Below, piece by piece: positions 1 to 14,506 of a DNA stretch of 64,000 bases. Each line of letters opens with the position of its first letter. Position 1 is the first letter of the stretch. The notes below the pieces were generated by a model. That model ran no database searches, was not told the DNA's origin, and worked only from the letters and a program-made list of their open reading frames with translations. This stretch comes from Diphasiastrum complanatum. Its lineage: Eukaryota; Streptophyta; Lycopodiopsida; Lycopodiales; Lycopodiaceae. A program made the position numbers and the translations under genes. The stretch covers positions 47,240,542-47,304,541 of the forward strand of contig CM055099.1 in assembly GCA_029204225.1 (NCBI GenBank), read 5' to 3'.

Positions 1-1039
1 GAGAGAGAGTGAGGATCTCTGATCTTATGTATCCTCGTTTGGTTTTCTTGTCAGTACAATGATGAAAGTACAATTTGTGCCATGTTTTGCAGGCAATGTG
101 TATGCCATTTTTGCTGCTTGCAATTGTGCTGACAGATGCTCCAATTACTTCTCTCTATAATGTTCATTCAATAAGAATTGTTGTGTGATCGAACTATATC
201 AGATTAAATGTCTTGTATGAAGAATGTTTAAATCTGTCAGATCAACACTGATAGTGGATCGCCAACATAAGGGTCCTGACACTGATTCCTGATAATTGGA
301 AATCAGTTCGTTGTATGAACCTCGTTGCTCATCGTTGTCAATCTATGTTACTTGGAATGTGCTGGTAGCGAACAATCCAGAGTGATCTTTGTGGACTTTG
401 AATTAGATCCGAGTAGGAGAGTTACATTCTGGCTACTCATTTCCTATCAAAATCGGGCCTAGTTTAATTCCAACATATGTATCAACTTATCTTAAGTTGT
501 ACATTTAAGTAGGCATATACAAATGTATAAAGACGTTGAGCTATGTCATATGAGCTGGATCTTGGCGGCGATCATGGTTGTAGCTATTCCAAAGTGGCAA
601 TCATTGTTGTTGCTATTTGGACAGGTGGTGATCTTGGTTGTTCTCATTGTCAAACCAGTTGTACAGTGCATAAACTAGCTAGTATAGGTGACTATCTTTA
701 TTTAGAGTGGTACCACATTAGCTAGACAGTTGACAATTTGTCGATTCAAGAAAAAGTTGCATAAGCTAGAGTGGAGGGTGACAAGGGCTTGAATGTTTGA
801 TTCAACAATTGTTTGAATGGAGCATTCGAGCATATGTCGATAATCGGTATTCAAAACTCCTTTGATGTTTCAACCTTCCTCAATAGTTGACTGCCTTCGA
901 TAGTTTGATTGTCATGCAGGCTCCCATCTTCGATTCTCGTGTATTTCTGCAAACTATGCGAGTAAATATAACACAACATGAATGAATCTAAATTAACTAT
1001 GGGATTTAGGGAGGGAAGGAATAAATCCAATATTCCTCT
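1..1039. other. No gene recognised at left edge
   Basis: I see no supported coding region, RNA gene or clear repeat border here. The only open frame of note is a 60-codon one at 543-725 with no recognisable motif. The stretch begins inside a short GA run. Confidence 0.5.
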
Positions 1040-2310
1040 ATTAATCTAGATCCATGAATGCCTTGACCTTTGGACTAAGCAATGCACAAAGCGATATCCA
1101 CTTCTTATTGGGAATATCCAATGGATGTAACATATTAGCTGCTTTGAGTCTTTTTGTTATATTAACTTAGCATTGTTCACACTTTTGAATGTATGCCTCC
1201 ACATGACCTTTCATCTTTGGCAAATAAAACACTCTTTTAACAAGGTCAAGCATTCTCTGTATACTAGGATGTCTGCCATTGGGTTTATCGTCACACTCGT
1301 GCATGATTTGGACTCAAAGCATTAGTGACACAATTTGACGTACCTTGACAATACTTATTGTCAAAATTGAACTCTTGTATGAGTTTTGACCAACGGGCCT
1401 TACAACTCCTAAGGTCCGAGGCATCACATATAAACTTAAGAGATTCATGATCTGTCATAATCCTGTATTTAGATCTACACAAATAATGTCTCCAGATCTT
1501 TAATGTGTGAATGATAACAAAAGGTTCCTTCTCATAAGTAGAGTATCTACTTTGAGCTAGGTCCACCAACTTCTGGCGTTTGAAAGCCATTGGTCTACCA
1601 TCCTGGTAAAGGACTACACCCACTGCATAGTCACTAGCATCCGTTTCCACCACGAAAGGTTTGCTAGGGTCCACTATGTGTAAGGTAGGGGTGGTAGACA
1701 CCAACATCTTTGAAGCTTTGATTTAATTCATCGGTCCAGACAACACGTGGACTTATTTTCAAACGCCTTCTGACTTTTTTCTTATTACCCTTTTTAGTTC
1801 TACTTTTGGCTGTCTTCATTCCCTTAAGAACATTAGTTAAAGGTAATGCAAGTAAGGCATAGTCTTTAATAAACTTATGGAAAAACCTATGAAGCCTAAA
1901 AAGGTATTAACTTTACTTATGGTTTTTAGGATAGGCCAATCACAAGCTTTCTAGACCTTATCATAATCGATCTCAAAACATCGATTGAATATGATATGTC
2001 CTAAATATTTGAGTTTTTTTTGAAAACTCTCACACTTAGACTCCTTAACATAGAGCTTTTCTTGTCTTAGAATATCTAAGACCGAATGCAAATGCGCTTG
2101 ATGCTCCTCAAGTGTCTTGCTATAAATCAAAATGTTGTCCAAAAATACCACCAGGAACTTTTCCATATTGATATTTCACTACCTGAATAACTAAAAATTC
2201 TTGGGTTACTATCCCAGAAGGATTGAAGGACCTATCCCAAATGCTTGATTTTTAGGCACATGGCCTTTGGTCATTTCCCCGAGGAACGAAATTTTTTTCG
2301 CAGGCTTGAA
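1040..2310 (-). pseudogene. Decayed Ty3/gypsy pol fragment (RT, RNase H, integrase zinc finger)
   Basis: Read on the minus strand this is the middle of a gypsy polyprotein. The RT palm fragment is at 1951-2166 (FLDNILIYS, where active copies have a D-D pair, so the second catalytic aspartate is lost). RNase H follows at 1291-1707 (VVETDASDYAVG, then MTDHESLKF). A degenerate H2C2-type integrase finger lies at about 1050-1250 (FYLPKMKGHVEAYIQKCEQC, followed by a stop). The three blocks sit in different frames with stops between them and no LTRs are visible nearby. It is a dead remnant unrelated to the A-F elements farther right. The family call is firm; the exact ends are not. Confidence 0.85.
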
Positions 2311-3241
2311 GGTCCTTCATGCACATGATGAGGTATTGCGGCTGAAGTGAATGTGTACCATCTTGTCATTAATAATATCCATCATAAATGCAGATAGAGA
2401 GCATTTATCAGAAGCATGTATGTTTAGATTTTGATAAGGTAATAAAGAAAGTACAGCTTCTACATTTTGTTTGTAGCCACTGTTTGGCATTTTGCTACTT
2501 TCCATATCTTACCACTAATATGAAATGTTCCCTTTTGTGCTTAATCTCTGGATCTTGATTTTAGTGAAATTGGTATTATTACCTCAATGTTTTCTATTAC
2601 CACTTGTGTAATCTTATACATCATTGTATAGTTGGTAGCATTTGATGTTTACTAATAAATACTCAACAATACTCTCTGAATGATTATCCATTTCATAAGG
2701 TGAATGGGTATGATAGTTATCAGAGATTGCTTCTATCATCTATTGATCTGATCATCCAAGAGGTCCAAGATTTGATCTTCTTAGGGGTGGTTCTTGTGGA
2801 CTCTGAATAGGATCTTGGGTCTTTTATTATGTTCTAATAGCAGATCACTGTCAGGATAGGGTCCTATTTATCTCCAACACTTTTTTGCATAGAAACATGA
2901 TGGTCGTGGTGATTCTAAGTTGTCTGGTAGACCATGCATGAAAAAGTGGGAATTCCATCGATCTAGCCATGACAAGACAATGTCCTAGTGCATGTACTTC
3001 TTCTCCTTAGTAATTTTTTTTTTTGGATAAACATCAGATTCAAGAGGTCTTGACGAGATTGTGAAAAGACCTTCATCTCTACCTCTTTTGTTTACATGTA
3101 GATAATTTGTTGTTGAAGCAAATTAATCATGCACACCATTTCTTCCATATCGGTTGAAGTAGGGCGTGGAGCTTGGGTTGTTTCCTTGCCTAACCTGAAT
3201 CCAAGATCTAGTCAATCTAGCATCAAAGAGACAGAGTTAGT
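2311..3241. other. Intergenic or intronic DNA, nothing recognised
   Basis: AT-rich sequence with no motif-bearing frame. It probably contains flanking DNA of the LTR element to the right, but I cannot place a border. Confidence 0.4.
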
Positions 3242-3926
3242 TGTCACGCGTAGGTTCGTTCCCATGAGAGCGATAGTATAGTTCAGATTTCAACATGAAA
3301 GGAGGATCTAACACTAACATCCATTAACACTAAGCATTAACACTACATCCATTAACCCTACTTCCATTAATTCTAAATCCACAACAATGATAGAAACTTA
3401 CTCTTCTCTCTCTCCTTTTCTCTCTCACAAAAAGCATAAGAAATAGCAATCTCAATAATGATCAAATCCAACAATTAGGAAAATATAAAGAAAGCATGAG
3501 AAATGGAGGAGAAGAGAGGAAGAGCAAGGACATTCATCAATCCATTTCTAAAGAGAACCAATCTGCTTTATTGAAATGAGAAAATGAACATGAGGAGCAA
3601 CTCGAGTTGGTCCTTTTTTATAGTAGAGAGGAGGACCGTGGCCTCTGAATCCTATTGGTCCAGTCTTGTCTCTCTTTTTATTCAAATTTTAAAAAAGTGT
3701 GGGAACCATCAAAATTGGAGGGAAACCCAACTTTATTCACTAACTTGACATTTAGGCCCTGCGACATTAAAAGTCCCGCAAAAAGGCCTAAAGTCCTTTT
3801 ATTGACATTTTAATTAATCAAATAACTATGTGATCATTGGGTTGGACTTACACAAGCAGGGTGCCAAATCCCTCTTACTTATTAACTAGAGTTAGGGTTG
3901 CCTTGGGATCCGCAAACCCTCCAACA
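3242..3926 (-). repeat. 3' LTR of a minus-strand LTR element (element G)
   Basis: On the minus strand the segment begins TGTTGGAGGG and ends GCGTGACA, giving TG...CA ends. It is preceded by a purine tract (about 3930-3942, read as TTTTGGTGGGGGATAT) that fits a polypurine tract, which marks this copy as the 3' LTR. Inside are a TATA-like CTATAAAAAAGG (about 3612-3623) and an AATAAA-type signal in CAATAAAGC near 3570. The matching 5' LTR was not found, so no target-site duplication can be tested. Confidence 0.6.
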
Positions 3927-6835
3927 ATATCCCCCACCAAAACTGGTGGCGGTCCCACGACACCTGCAATATGCAATTATAGGGGACTTTTATTGGCTTC
4001 GCGCCGAGTCTTAATTAAATGATACTGCACCTTCTCCATAAAGTCAAGGCGTGCAGTATTGAAATCCAAATTATGCAGCAGGAAACAACGGTGCTCCAAC
4101 AATCCACTTGGAAGTTGTCCATGAGGTGAAGCAGGATTCCAAGAGCCTCCCATCATAGCCGCACGGATATACAGTCGAGCGATCGGCAGCTGATCTTTGA
4201 TTTGTTGTGAGGCCATCGGCTAATTTGGATCAAATGCCAGGGTAGGAAGGCAATCGTCCCATTTGGTTGCCACTGACGCCAACAGAGTTAGATCTTTTGC
4301 AAACATTGTCGATTGTCGCACCGTTGGATCCGGAGAGTGGACATACTCTCTCTAATATGCCTGTAAGGCCCGGTGGAAATCCACTGAAATATTCCAGTTG
4401 TAAGACTGGTGGATGATTGGCCAATTGGGCGTATGGATGTGATTTTATCCATAGCCAATCCCAAATCTTTCCATTTTTGTCTTCGCGGCATTGGCACGTA
4501 ATTAAGATCTACCCGCAACTGGCGAGGGCTGGCGACGTAACTCGGAATTGATTCCGGAATTTTCTCAAAAATCGTGATTCTCCATGCCGACTGCTCTCCC
4601 AATGCAGGTATTTTGTCCAATTTTTTGCCGGCCTCGATCTCGGAGGTCTTAAATTTGAGAATCCATCCACCACGCGAGGACTCATGTGGATGCTGGTCCT
4701 CGACGCTGATGGGCCTTCTGAATAAATGGCTTGTCCTTGATGAGGATGGACCCACTTGTACTGCTAGTATAGTTGGCGGTTGATCTGCTAGATCTGGAGC
4801 TCCCCCCCTGGTCCATGCTCGAATCAACCCCTGTATCCATCTGTACAGTTTCTTGGTGCGAAGGGGAGAATTGCGGCATGATCGGGACAGGGATTTGTGG
4901 TCCGACTTCCAACACTTGAGCGGATTTTTCATAGGCGTTGATGGTCTCTTTTGCCTTTGCCAACTCGATTGAAGCTGCTCCTTTGAACCTATCAAAGCGG
5001 CCTTGGAATCCCTGAAGGGCCACTTGGTATGTTTCCACTTTCTTGAACAAATATGCAATCTCCGTCCATATGACCGGATGATCGGGTATTTGTGTTTGCA
5101 TATATGCATCACGCTCAAGAGTGGTCGCATCCAATTCACCTTGAAGCCATGTGCTATCTTGTTCGGCCATTTGTAATTGCCCCTTCAGCAGCTGCACCTG
5201 TTGCTTGGCATCTTGCACTGTCATATCTACCTGATTTTGTGCGGTTGTCAGGGCATTTTGCAGGGAGCTGATGTAGGTTTCCAAGCGATCATCTTGTTGT
5301 TGGGCCAATGTCTTTTCACTTTCAGCCTTTTCTTCATGTTGCTTGGCTATCTTCACCCCTCGATCCAACTAGACAATTTTTTGACTGATCAGAGTGTTTT
5401 TGGATCCTAAAACAGAGATCCTCTGTTCCATTTTCTTTTTTTATCCAGCATAGACTGGATCACTTTCCCAAGGCTTGAAACTAACCCGAGAGCATCACCA
5501 GAATCGACAGTCGTGGAGGTGGCAGCAGCAGTAGACCCTGATGGTACTGTCCGTGGTAGGCGTGGAAAAAAAGTCTCTTCTTCTTCAAAAATATCCTCGT
5601 CTTCAAACCCTTCAGGCACCATGGCGTCGAACTGCTTTGGTGACTTGACAGCTGTGTCGACCCAAAGTGTGGCCGGGCTACCCTGTGTGGGTGGTTGCTG
5701 ACTGGCATCTTCGACACCAGCAGTAACTTCATGGATATGCCCGAATCCTCTTCCAGGGGATTGGGGTTCAAAGGGTGCTGTGCTCTGGGGCATTTCAAAG
5801 ATTTCGGTGGCCCCAAGGGGGTCGGAATCATCGAACATATCCATGAAGAACTGTGTGTTGGGTGAGGTTGCTTCGGTGTGTGGGGGTGAGGCGGCCTAGG
5901 CAGCTGTGATGGGAATATTAGGCCCAATGGTCACAGACTGTCCTTGTATGGGAGCAGAGGCGAGGGGAATGGGAAGTTTAGTGCGAACAGCAGCAGGGGG
6001 TGGAAGCGCAGCTGACGAGGTATGCCTAGTACGACGTTGTGACACGGAAGGCAAGTCAGGAATTACGATCTCGCTGCGTGAACGACGACGACTATGAGAA
6101 CTTGAGGCCTGGTGAGATGACTCGGCTGGTGCTTCTTCGTAAACCGCAAGCACAGAATCCAGGTGGAAGCCATGGATTCTGTTTTCTAAGTGAGAAGCGA
6201 CTAAGAGAGACAGCGGCAAACTGTTGCTTTGTATTGGTCTTAATAGCTCGCTTGAGCTCACCAAAAACAGTCTTGAACCAGTTATATGGTTCAAGAGGGG
6301 CTTTGGCCAACTTGATGTGGGACTCCACTATCCTGTGAAGGATTTGAGATGTGATGCGGTCTTTCCTGAGGTTGCCAACCATCAGGAAATTATTCAACAA
6401 AAGTGATGGCTTCCAGAAGGTAACCATCATTAGTCCAATGCAGATCGTTGGTGAGGTCAATGTATGGCTTGATGGCCTATTTGGCGTGCTTGTGATTGGG
6501 TGAGGCGTGCGTATCGGATGAGATTCCTATAGCTGCAAGTGTGGCCTCAGTGACGCGCACCTTGTGTGTGGCTCCTTCGAAGGTGCTGTAAAACTTGGAT
6601 TTCTCTTCCTTCCACGTACTGAAGGCAAGAGTGATGAAATCCATATTGATGCATCCCGAAAAGGCTCTCTCATGAATACCCATTGCAGTAAGTAGAGGCT
6701 CCGCAAGGGTCATCCACTGAGTGACCATGCTTGTGCTAGGAAGAATCATGATGTCCGTTGCAGATGGGACATCACGATAGATAGTATAGTGCGGAGACTG
6801 GAAGTATCGGTAGAAGACATGATGATTAGAAAGGA
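3927..6835 (-). pseudogene. Broken ~800-codon ORF of element G, coiled-coil protein of unknown family
   Basis: A minus-strand coding stretch runs from about 6830 to 4290 in three frames, interrupted by frameshifts and stops. The N-terminal part (6477-6830) contains the motif KFYSTFEGATHKVRVTEATL. A middle part (5407-6294, one frame with a single TAG near 5893) is rich in Pro, Ser, Thr and acidic residues. Next is a strongly coiled-coil segment at 4682-5368 (Glu/Gln/Lys heptads, SLQNALTTAQNQVDMTVQDA). The basic tail continues in another frame to about 4290 (SYVASPRQLRVDLNYVPMPR). No protease, RT, RNase H, integrase or CCHC knuckle is seen. It may be a gag-like protein of a non-autonomous element. 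I do not recognise the family. Confidence 0.55.
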
Positions 6836-7620
6836 ATTATAACCGTGTGAGAATGTATCAGAAGGCAATGCAGGAAATTTGGAAGGCTTTGGTCGCAAGA
6901 AAAATTTGCAAGATCTTCGCTAGCACAAGTGAGGAATGAATCGAATTCAGCCAACTTATAGGTGAATTTGGTGGGTCCATTACACTGAATAGTAGTTGGA
7001 CTGATCACTTCTGAACAAAAATTTGCAGGCATGTACAATATTGTAAAAATAGGCTATAAAAATCTCGGCGAAGGTTTCTAGGGATCTGAACCTATCATGC
7101 AAATGTTTTCCAGGGCTGGCGAAGGATGAACCTTCGCCCAGGAGGGTCCTTCACCCAGGTACTGTCATTGATGCTTTTTTCCACAATCTGAACCTATGGA
7201 CAACCTAATTTTGACATTTTAAGATCATCTAGCAGGTCGACGAAGGTTCATAATGACGTTATGATGCTCGACGAAGATTCTCAAAATGGCATATCACTGA
7301 ACATTCGCCTGACTCAAAAATTGAATTTTCTCTTGTCGAAAACCTTCACCCACCTCAATTTAGATAAATCAATTGTGGATGTACAGTCTGAGAGCTCAGT
7401 GAAGGTTTTTGATACTGTATTGGCCAAATCGACCCAAAATAGTGATTTTCTAAGTCATTTTTCATAAAAATACTGTGCTTCCGTTTCCTTATGTTGATGA
7501 CTTCCTAACTTTTGCTCATCAGTCTTTCCTTATTTTTTTCTTTCTTTCTTTTTTGTTTTTTTTTTTCAACTGTCTTTTTCCAAAAAAAAGTCAGCAAATT
7601 AAATACTGAAAACAAAAAAT
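6836..7620. other. Non-coding stretch with repeated CGAAGGTTC-like words
   Basis: No coding region is supported. Words close to cgaaggttc/cttcgcc recur at about 7070-7400. The first part may be the 5' leader of element G; no PBS was found. Confidence 0.35.
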
Positions 7621-7879
7621 TGAAAACAAATAAAATGAAAATAGTGATGAAGTAGGGGCATGGACAACCTCCAATCAATCCGCGAAATGGGCAGTAAATC
7701 GGTGGAGAAAATCGACGAAAGTGACAAGGTAGTAGGGCGCTGGCCAACCTCTAACAAATATGAAAAAACGATGGAATTTTGATGAAAAATTGACAAAAGT
7801 GATGAATTAGTAGGGCGTTGGATAGCCTCTACTAAATTTGAAAAAGTGGTGCAAATATGAGAAAAGTGCTCTGATACCA
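7621..7879 (-). repeat. Element F: leader tandem repeats and primer-binding site
   Basis: About three degenerate ~80 bp units share the words agtagggcgctgg and cagcctct. They precede, on the minus strand, TGGTATCAGAGCAC at 7866-7879, the standard plant initiator-Met tRNA primer-binding site. The same arrangement recurs in elements A and D. No gag or pol remains beside it. Confidence 0.75.
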
Positions 7880-8273
7880 AGTTACAAGCTACGATTCACT
7901 AACTATGCTAGAAAGCAGGAGTTAGGCTAAAAACATGAAAGAGAAAATATTTAATGACGCTAAAGAAGAGCAATCATTCATCAACTGAATAAAAGGCTAC
8001 AATGCTGCCCTATATATACCCTACCAATGAACCCTAAAGTAGGAATTTAAAAATAGAGGGAGGCAGAAGATCTGGAGGGAAAATAGTGCGCGCCCCCCCA
8101 CCCGCCCCCCCAATAGGACCCCCACTCCAAAATCAATATGACCAAGTTCTAAAAATGTGACCAAATAGGGCCCAAAGCCAGTACATGAATAAAAATGGCC
8201 CACATGCCTACTTGTGCATAATAAAGAATGAAAGAATGGATGCGACAAATGTAATGAGCCGAGTCACATAACT
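7880..8273 (-). repeat. 5' LTR of element F (gypsy, AGTTA...TAACT ends)
   Basis: Plus-strand ends are AGTTACAAGC and GTCACATAACT. The LTR directly abuts the PBS at 7866-7879 and is closely related to the LTR of element D (25567-25921), sharing GCTATGCTAGAAAGCAGG. It is isolated: the body and other LTR of the element are not in the window. Confidence 0.75.
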
Positions 8274-10210
<1,937 letters not shown>

Positions 10211-10919
10211 GGGGGGGGGGGGAGTGTTAGAAATGTGATCTTCAATTCCATGGACACCATTACGACATGACAAAGTAGTCAGCATGTGTGCCACATCCAA
10301 AACTAATTTGGCTACCATAGTGTAGTAGTCGACAATGCTTATTAATATTTACAACGCTTGATATCTTAGTCATTTACTATATGTACTCAATAAAAATAAA
10401 TGGTTAAACGATATGAAGATTTTGCAAAATCTAGCTTGATTAGTTTATACTTTCATGTACATAAGTAAATCTCACATGTATGTAGCATGTTCCCACTTGT
10501 GGAGGGTGTGAGGTGAAATTCATGAGGTCCAATCATGATGAGAGGTGCAAATCTAGGGGTCCAATCATGATGTAGAAAGGCAATCAATGGGGTCCAATCA
10601 TTCTCAGGCATTCCTCATGGTAGATCTTGAGCTACTCCTATATGGAAGTGCTCTCTTATTGTACATACAAGTTTTTGTGAAGCAATCTATGTGATACACA
10701 TTGTTTTTTCTCATATTCTCTTTGTACTTGAGGGCTCACTCACTTTCTTTCTCTACCTGAGAGTAGGCTATTTCTCTCTCTAAAAGCATGTTGGGAACTT
10801 GGTTTTTTCATGTACTTTGACTGCTTTGAGTGCAAATGAATGTGAATTCATTATGCATGAAATTGGTCCAAGTGTGATTTTGCCAAGAGATGTTGTTGGG
10901 GTCCATATTACCTATAACA
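10211..10919 (+). repeat. Polypurine tract and probable copia-type 3' LTR
   Basis: A run of 12 G followed by AG (10211-10224) looks like a plus-strand polypurine tract. The LTR at 10225-10919 begins TGTTAGAAAT and ends CCTATAACA, so TGTTA/TAACA form a short inverted repeat. The partner LTR and coding region are absent from the window, so the assignment rests on the tract plus the TG...CA ends. Confidence 0.55.
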
Positions 10920-11668
10920 ACTTACGCTTCCAAAAGGGGCAAAAATCAAGTGAAACACAATTACGATGAGTAAGTTCCAATAACAATAAATGCTCCAATG
11001 CAAAATTGGATTAGAAGGCATCTGTAAGGACAAGTAGAAAGAGAAGAATGTGAAATAATAAAGACACAAGTCAAATCTTTTCTTCGGACATACAAGTTTT
11101 GAACACTTTCACCTCCATCAGTTTAGATCTACTTTGAATATCAAGATACATCGACAAGAAAACAAATGGCAGAATAAAAGTTATTATGAAGGATTCACAA
11201 ACTTTAAAATCTCAACATAAAATTTGAGCTTTATATTAGCATTTGGTGCAGCTAAGAATATACATATTAGCAAGTGATTGTGTTTTATTAAGGAATGAGA
11301 TGTTTTGAAGGAGGGAGCTTTGGAAAACAAACATCAAGTTTTACAACATCTGGAACAACATGTCAACAAAATTTTACTTCATAAAAAGGAAAAGCACTTC
11401 GAATTTGAATGTCATTCAAATTAGACTCCCGCAAATGGCTGATTTTCATCCCCGAACTAACTTCAAGATGCCATTATCTTACTTTTTTCTCATCTATTGT
11501 TTTATATCCTGGTTCTTGTCCTCAATGAAAATGCCTTTCTAGCTTGCTTCTGCAACTTTCTGTCATCTGTCTGTTTCCTTAATCCCATTCTTATAAGTCT
11601 CTTCTCTAAACACAGATATTTTCACTTTTAGTCTGTTGTCTCTTTGCATTTTTTTGTGCTTTGATCAG
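10920..11668. other. Nothing recognised
   Basis: AT-rich intronic or intergenic DNA without supported features. Confidence 0.4.
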
Positions 11669-12492
11669 TGGTTCTGGCCTGTGTTGCAGCGGATCATGAT
11701 CCGCTGCAAAAACGTTCCGGATCGTGCGATCCGGAACGTCAGCAATCCGCCACCCGGATTGCAAAAAAAAAAAATTAATTTTTTTTTTGTGGAAAAAGGA
11801 GTAATGGCCAATTTTTTTTTTTTTTTTTTTCTGAGTTTAATACTAACTAAACCATAATTGAATGGTGGACATGCTTTTCAAATAGATATCAGAAAATAGT
11901 TTTGAATGGTGTTCTGATGCCAATGGTTTGCAGATCTATTGATTCCATTTTCTGTTAGAAAATGATAGAAAGAGTTAGAAGGAGCCTTCCTTAGACTGGC
12001 GAGAATTGTATACTTCTTTTGGAATAGCTGAAAACAGGGGGTTTGGGGGGCAACGCCCCCCAACGGCGGGGTCCGGGGGCTGCCGGTAGACCCCGGCCCA
12101 GACGGTAAGGCCTCTTCATGATTTGGTCTTCCAACTCCCTGAGTTGAAACACACTTTATGGTGTTTCGCACCCGAGACAGTCGGCAAACCATCAGAATCG
12201 CGGTGCATCTATGGCTGAAACCATCTACTGATGTCCAAATTTCTGAAACCATATGAAAATGCAGCCAGTTTTCTTAAACCATCTACTGATGTCCAGATTT
12301 CTCATCAATGTAGCCTGCAGCCATCTGAAACCAAGCAACAGATCTGCATAACAATTGCTTTTTTGATATCCTTTCACATGATACCCATATTGGCAACTAT
12401 ACAAAAAAAAAAAAAAAAATTGCGTTCCGGGAAACCCTAATGGGAAATCTCGGATCCCATTCCAGAACGCGGACTGCAACCTTGGTTCTGGC
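11669..12492. mobile_element. Non-autonomous DNA element, copy 1, with 10 bp target duplication
   Basis: The 804 bp body (11679-12482) is flanked by an exact 10 bp direct repeat TGGTTCTGGC at 11669-11678 and 12483-12492. The ends share an imperfect inverted GTTGCAG. Both ends are strongly structured: the left has two adjacent palindromes (GCAGCGGATC/GATCCGCTGC and GTTCCGGATC/GATCCGGAAC), and the right has GCGTTCCGG paired with CCAGAACGC. The body has T- and A-runs, a GC-rich centre, and an internal direct repeat ACCATCTACTGATGTCCA at about 12222 and 12281. There is no transposase. A 9-11 bp duplication suits Mutator-like elements; the class call is inference. A second copy lies at 58690-59480. 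Confidence 0.7.
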
Positions 12493-13993
12493 TTGCTATA
12501 TATTCTAGCAGTTCCTTTTTTTCAGCCAGAAAAATTCAAACACCCAGACTGTCAGATTTTCTAGTTTGAACGGACACTTTCACAAAAAAAAGGGTTTTCA
12601 TTGAATACTGTCTCCTATTTTTACAAAATTTTCCAATTGGCACGTTTTCCGCAGATTATCTTAAAGAAAAACACCTTGATTGGATCTTGTTCTCCTATTT
12701 TCACAGAATCTCCCCACCTTCAGGTTTTTTTTCATAATTTCTCATAGCACAACACAGCTTCAGTGATGTTCTACCAACAAGGTTGTTGCTACCATAACTG
12801 TACATTAGTTCCTCAAGTTGCAAATGGTAGCAGTCCCTCACAAAAATTGAGAATGCACTTTCAGCATTTCAGGTTGAGTTTTGATTCATTTGACTTGATT
12901 ATGGTGATGGTAAAAATCTCAAAATATAGCCCCATCGCAGAGACCTGCAAGCATGCGAAAATCACATCAATCCTTACCAATGCAGTGAATTGTTTTTGAA
13001 ACAGTTTCAATGTAAGTTTATCCATGTCCATGCAAGGAAACACACACATGCACACGTGCACAACAGCACGCCGCCCATATACACACACAAATATTAAGTA
13101 TCCTCCTTGTCATTAGGTTATCAATCAAAATGTAAGTCAAGTAGAACTTAACTAGAAACTGAAGAACCCTTTGAGAAAAAACAGAAATAGGACTTTAGTA
13201 CCATCGACTTGAAATTACTCCAAGAAAGATAAGCAACTTCTACACTAGTTTAGATGATAGTCACATACAAATGCAACGTGCACTTGAAGTACATACATAT
13301 TGACCAATGACCTATTGTTTACTCAGCTATCATTGGAATACTTTGAATTTGAATCTACTCTACATTCAAAAACTAGATATGTAGAGAATGCCTTCAACTC
13401 TCTTGCAGAAATCATGGATTTACATCCTACACTTTAATGCATTCATGTACTGTAACACTGTTATCCATTGATTCCAGAGCCTAAAGCTACATGGATAAAC
13501 AAATCCCCTTGTTTGTATACAGAAAAGGCTGCACCAAAATGGCAAATATTGTAACCAATAGAGAAATGTCAACCTGAAGACTTCCTCGCAAGACTGAAAG
13601 GGCACTTGAAGATAGATTTGCACACGCTATGCAAGGGAGGTTGCCTTTTTTAACCTTTTTTATGTCAGCATCTGTTAATTGTTTCCGCTCACTTATTTTG
13701 TTTGGACTAGGCCCATGTCATTTTGTGACTATCAAACTGATATTTGCTATGGGGACAGAGTCAAGACTAACAAAAAGACAAGGAAGAATAATTGCATATG
13801 TTGTTTGAAATTCCAGTCCAATCATCATATGTTGAGGCATCATTGAGAGACAGGATCTAAACAATTGCATGGAAAATTGAAGTCCTTTCTGACAAACAAA
13901 GGTCATGCATGAGAGAGAATGAAAGAGACCTGCAAATATCAAGTTGTATAAAGAACAGGCAGGTTATCAGAATACCACAATCCACTACCACGC
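12493..13993. other. Nothing firmly recognised
   Basis: AT-rich DNA with small frames and no motifs. A short CA-rich simple-sequence patch occurs near 13040-13090. Confidence 0.4.
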
Positions 13994-14157
13994 TTAGCAT
14001 ACATTTTGAGATAAGATCACTTGTTTGTTCTGAATAGGAAATCGATCGGCGAATGGGGTAGAGCTTTCACATGAGACAGGGAGAGATGCTCCCATGGCAA
14101 CAACTCTAACAGGAAAAGCAAGCTCTGGAATATAAGCATCTTCAGTTTCCTCATTCT
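13994..14157 (-). other. Candidate exon of unknown function
   Basis: On the minus strand a good acceptor (TTGTTGCAG) ends just before 14157 and opens a frame running to a stop at about 13994. A possible donor GTGATC lies after 14021. The frame reads like real protein (ENEETEDAYIPELAFPVRVV, then MGASLPVSCESSTPFADRF). It does not join in phase to the kinase exon at 14507-14614. It may be part of another gene, a terminal exon, or a long 3' UTR coincidence. Confidence 0.3.
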
Positions 14158-14506
14158 CTGCAACAATCCGATGCCAGATACAGCTCACATGTGAGTTCTA
14201 GTGCAATTCCACAAAGACCACTTGCTACAATTAACTATTCAGTTATATATAGCTGTTCCATGCATATTATCTTCAAATTTCACAGTGACAGAAGAATGTG
14301 GACAGGAGATGTTTTATTGACCAGTCAATACAATGCTGAGTCCATTGGATTTTATAGAGAATGAATATAAGACGATTTGTTTGTCATGACAATAGATTTA
14401 CTCTTACACAAGCAAGTCATGACAAAACGAACGCTACATTGAGTAGAGCTTCCATATTCATGAAACACAGCTAAGCTGAGCAGTATTTTTAAAATCTATC
14501 TATTTT

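Noticed and set aside
4574-6406. Several plus-strand ORFs of 60-99 codons
   Set aside because: Shadow frames opposite the better-supported minus-strand ORF of element G.
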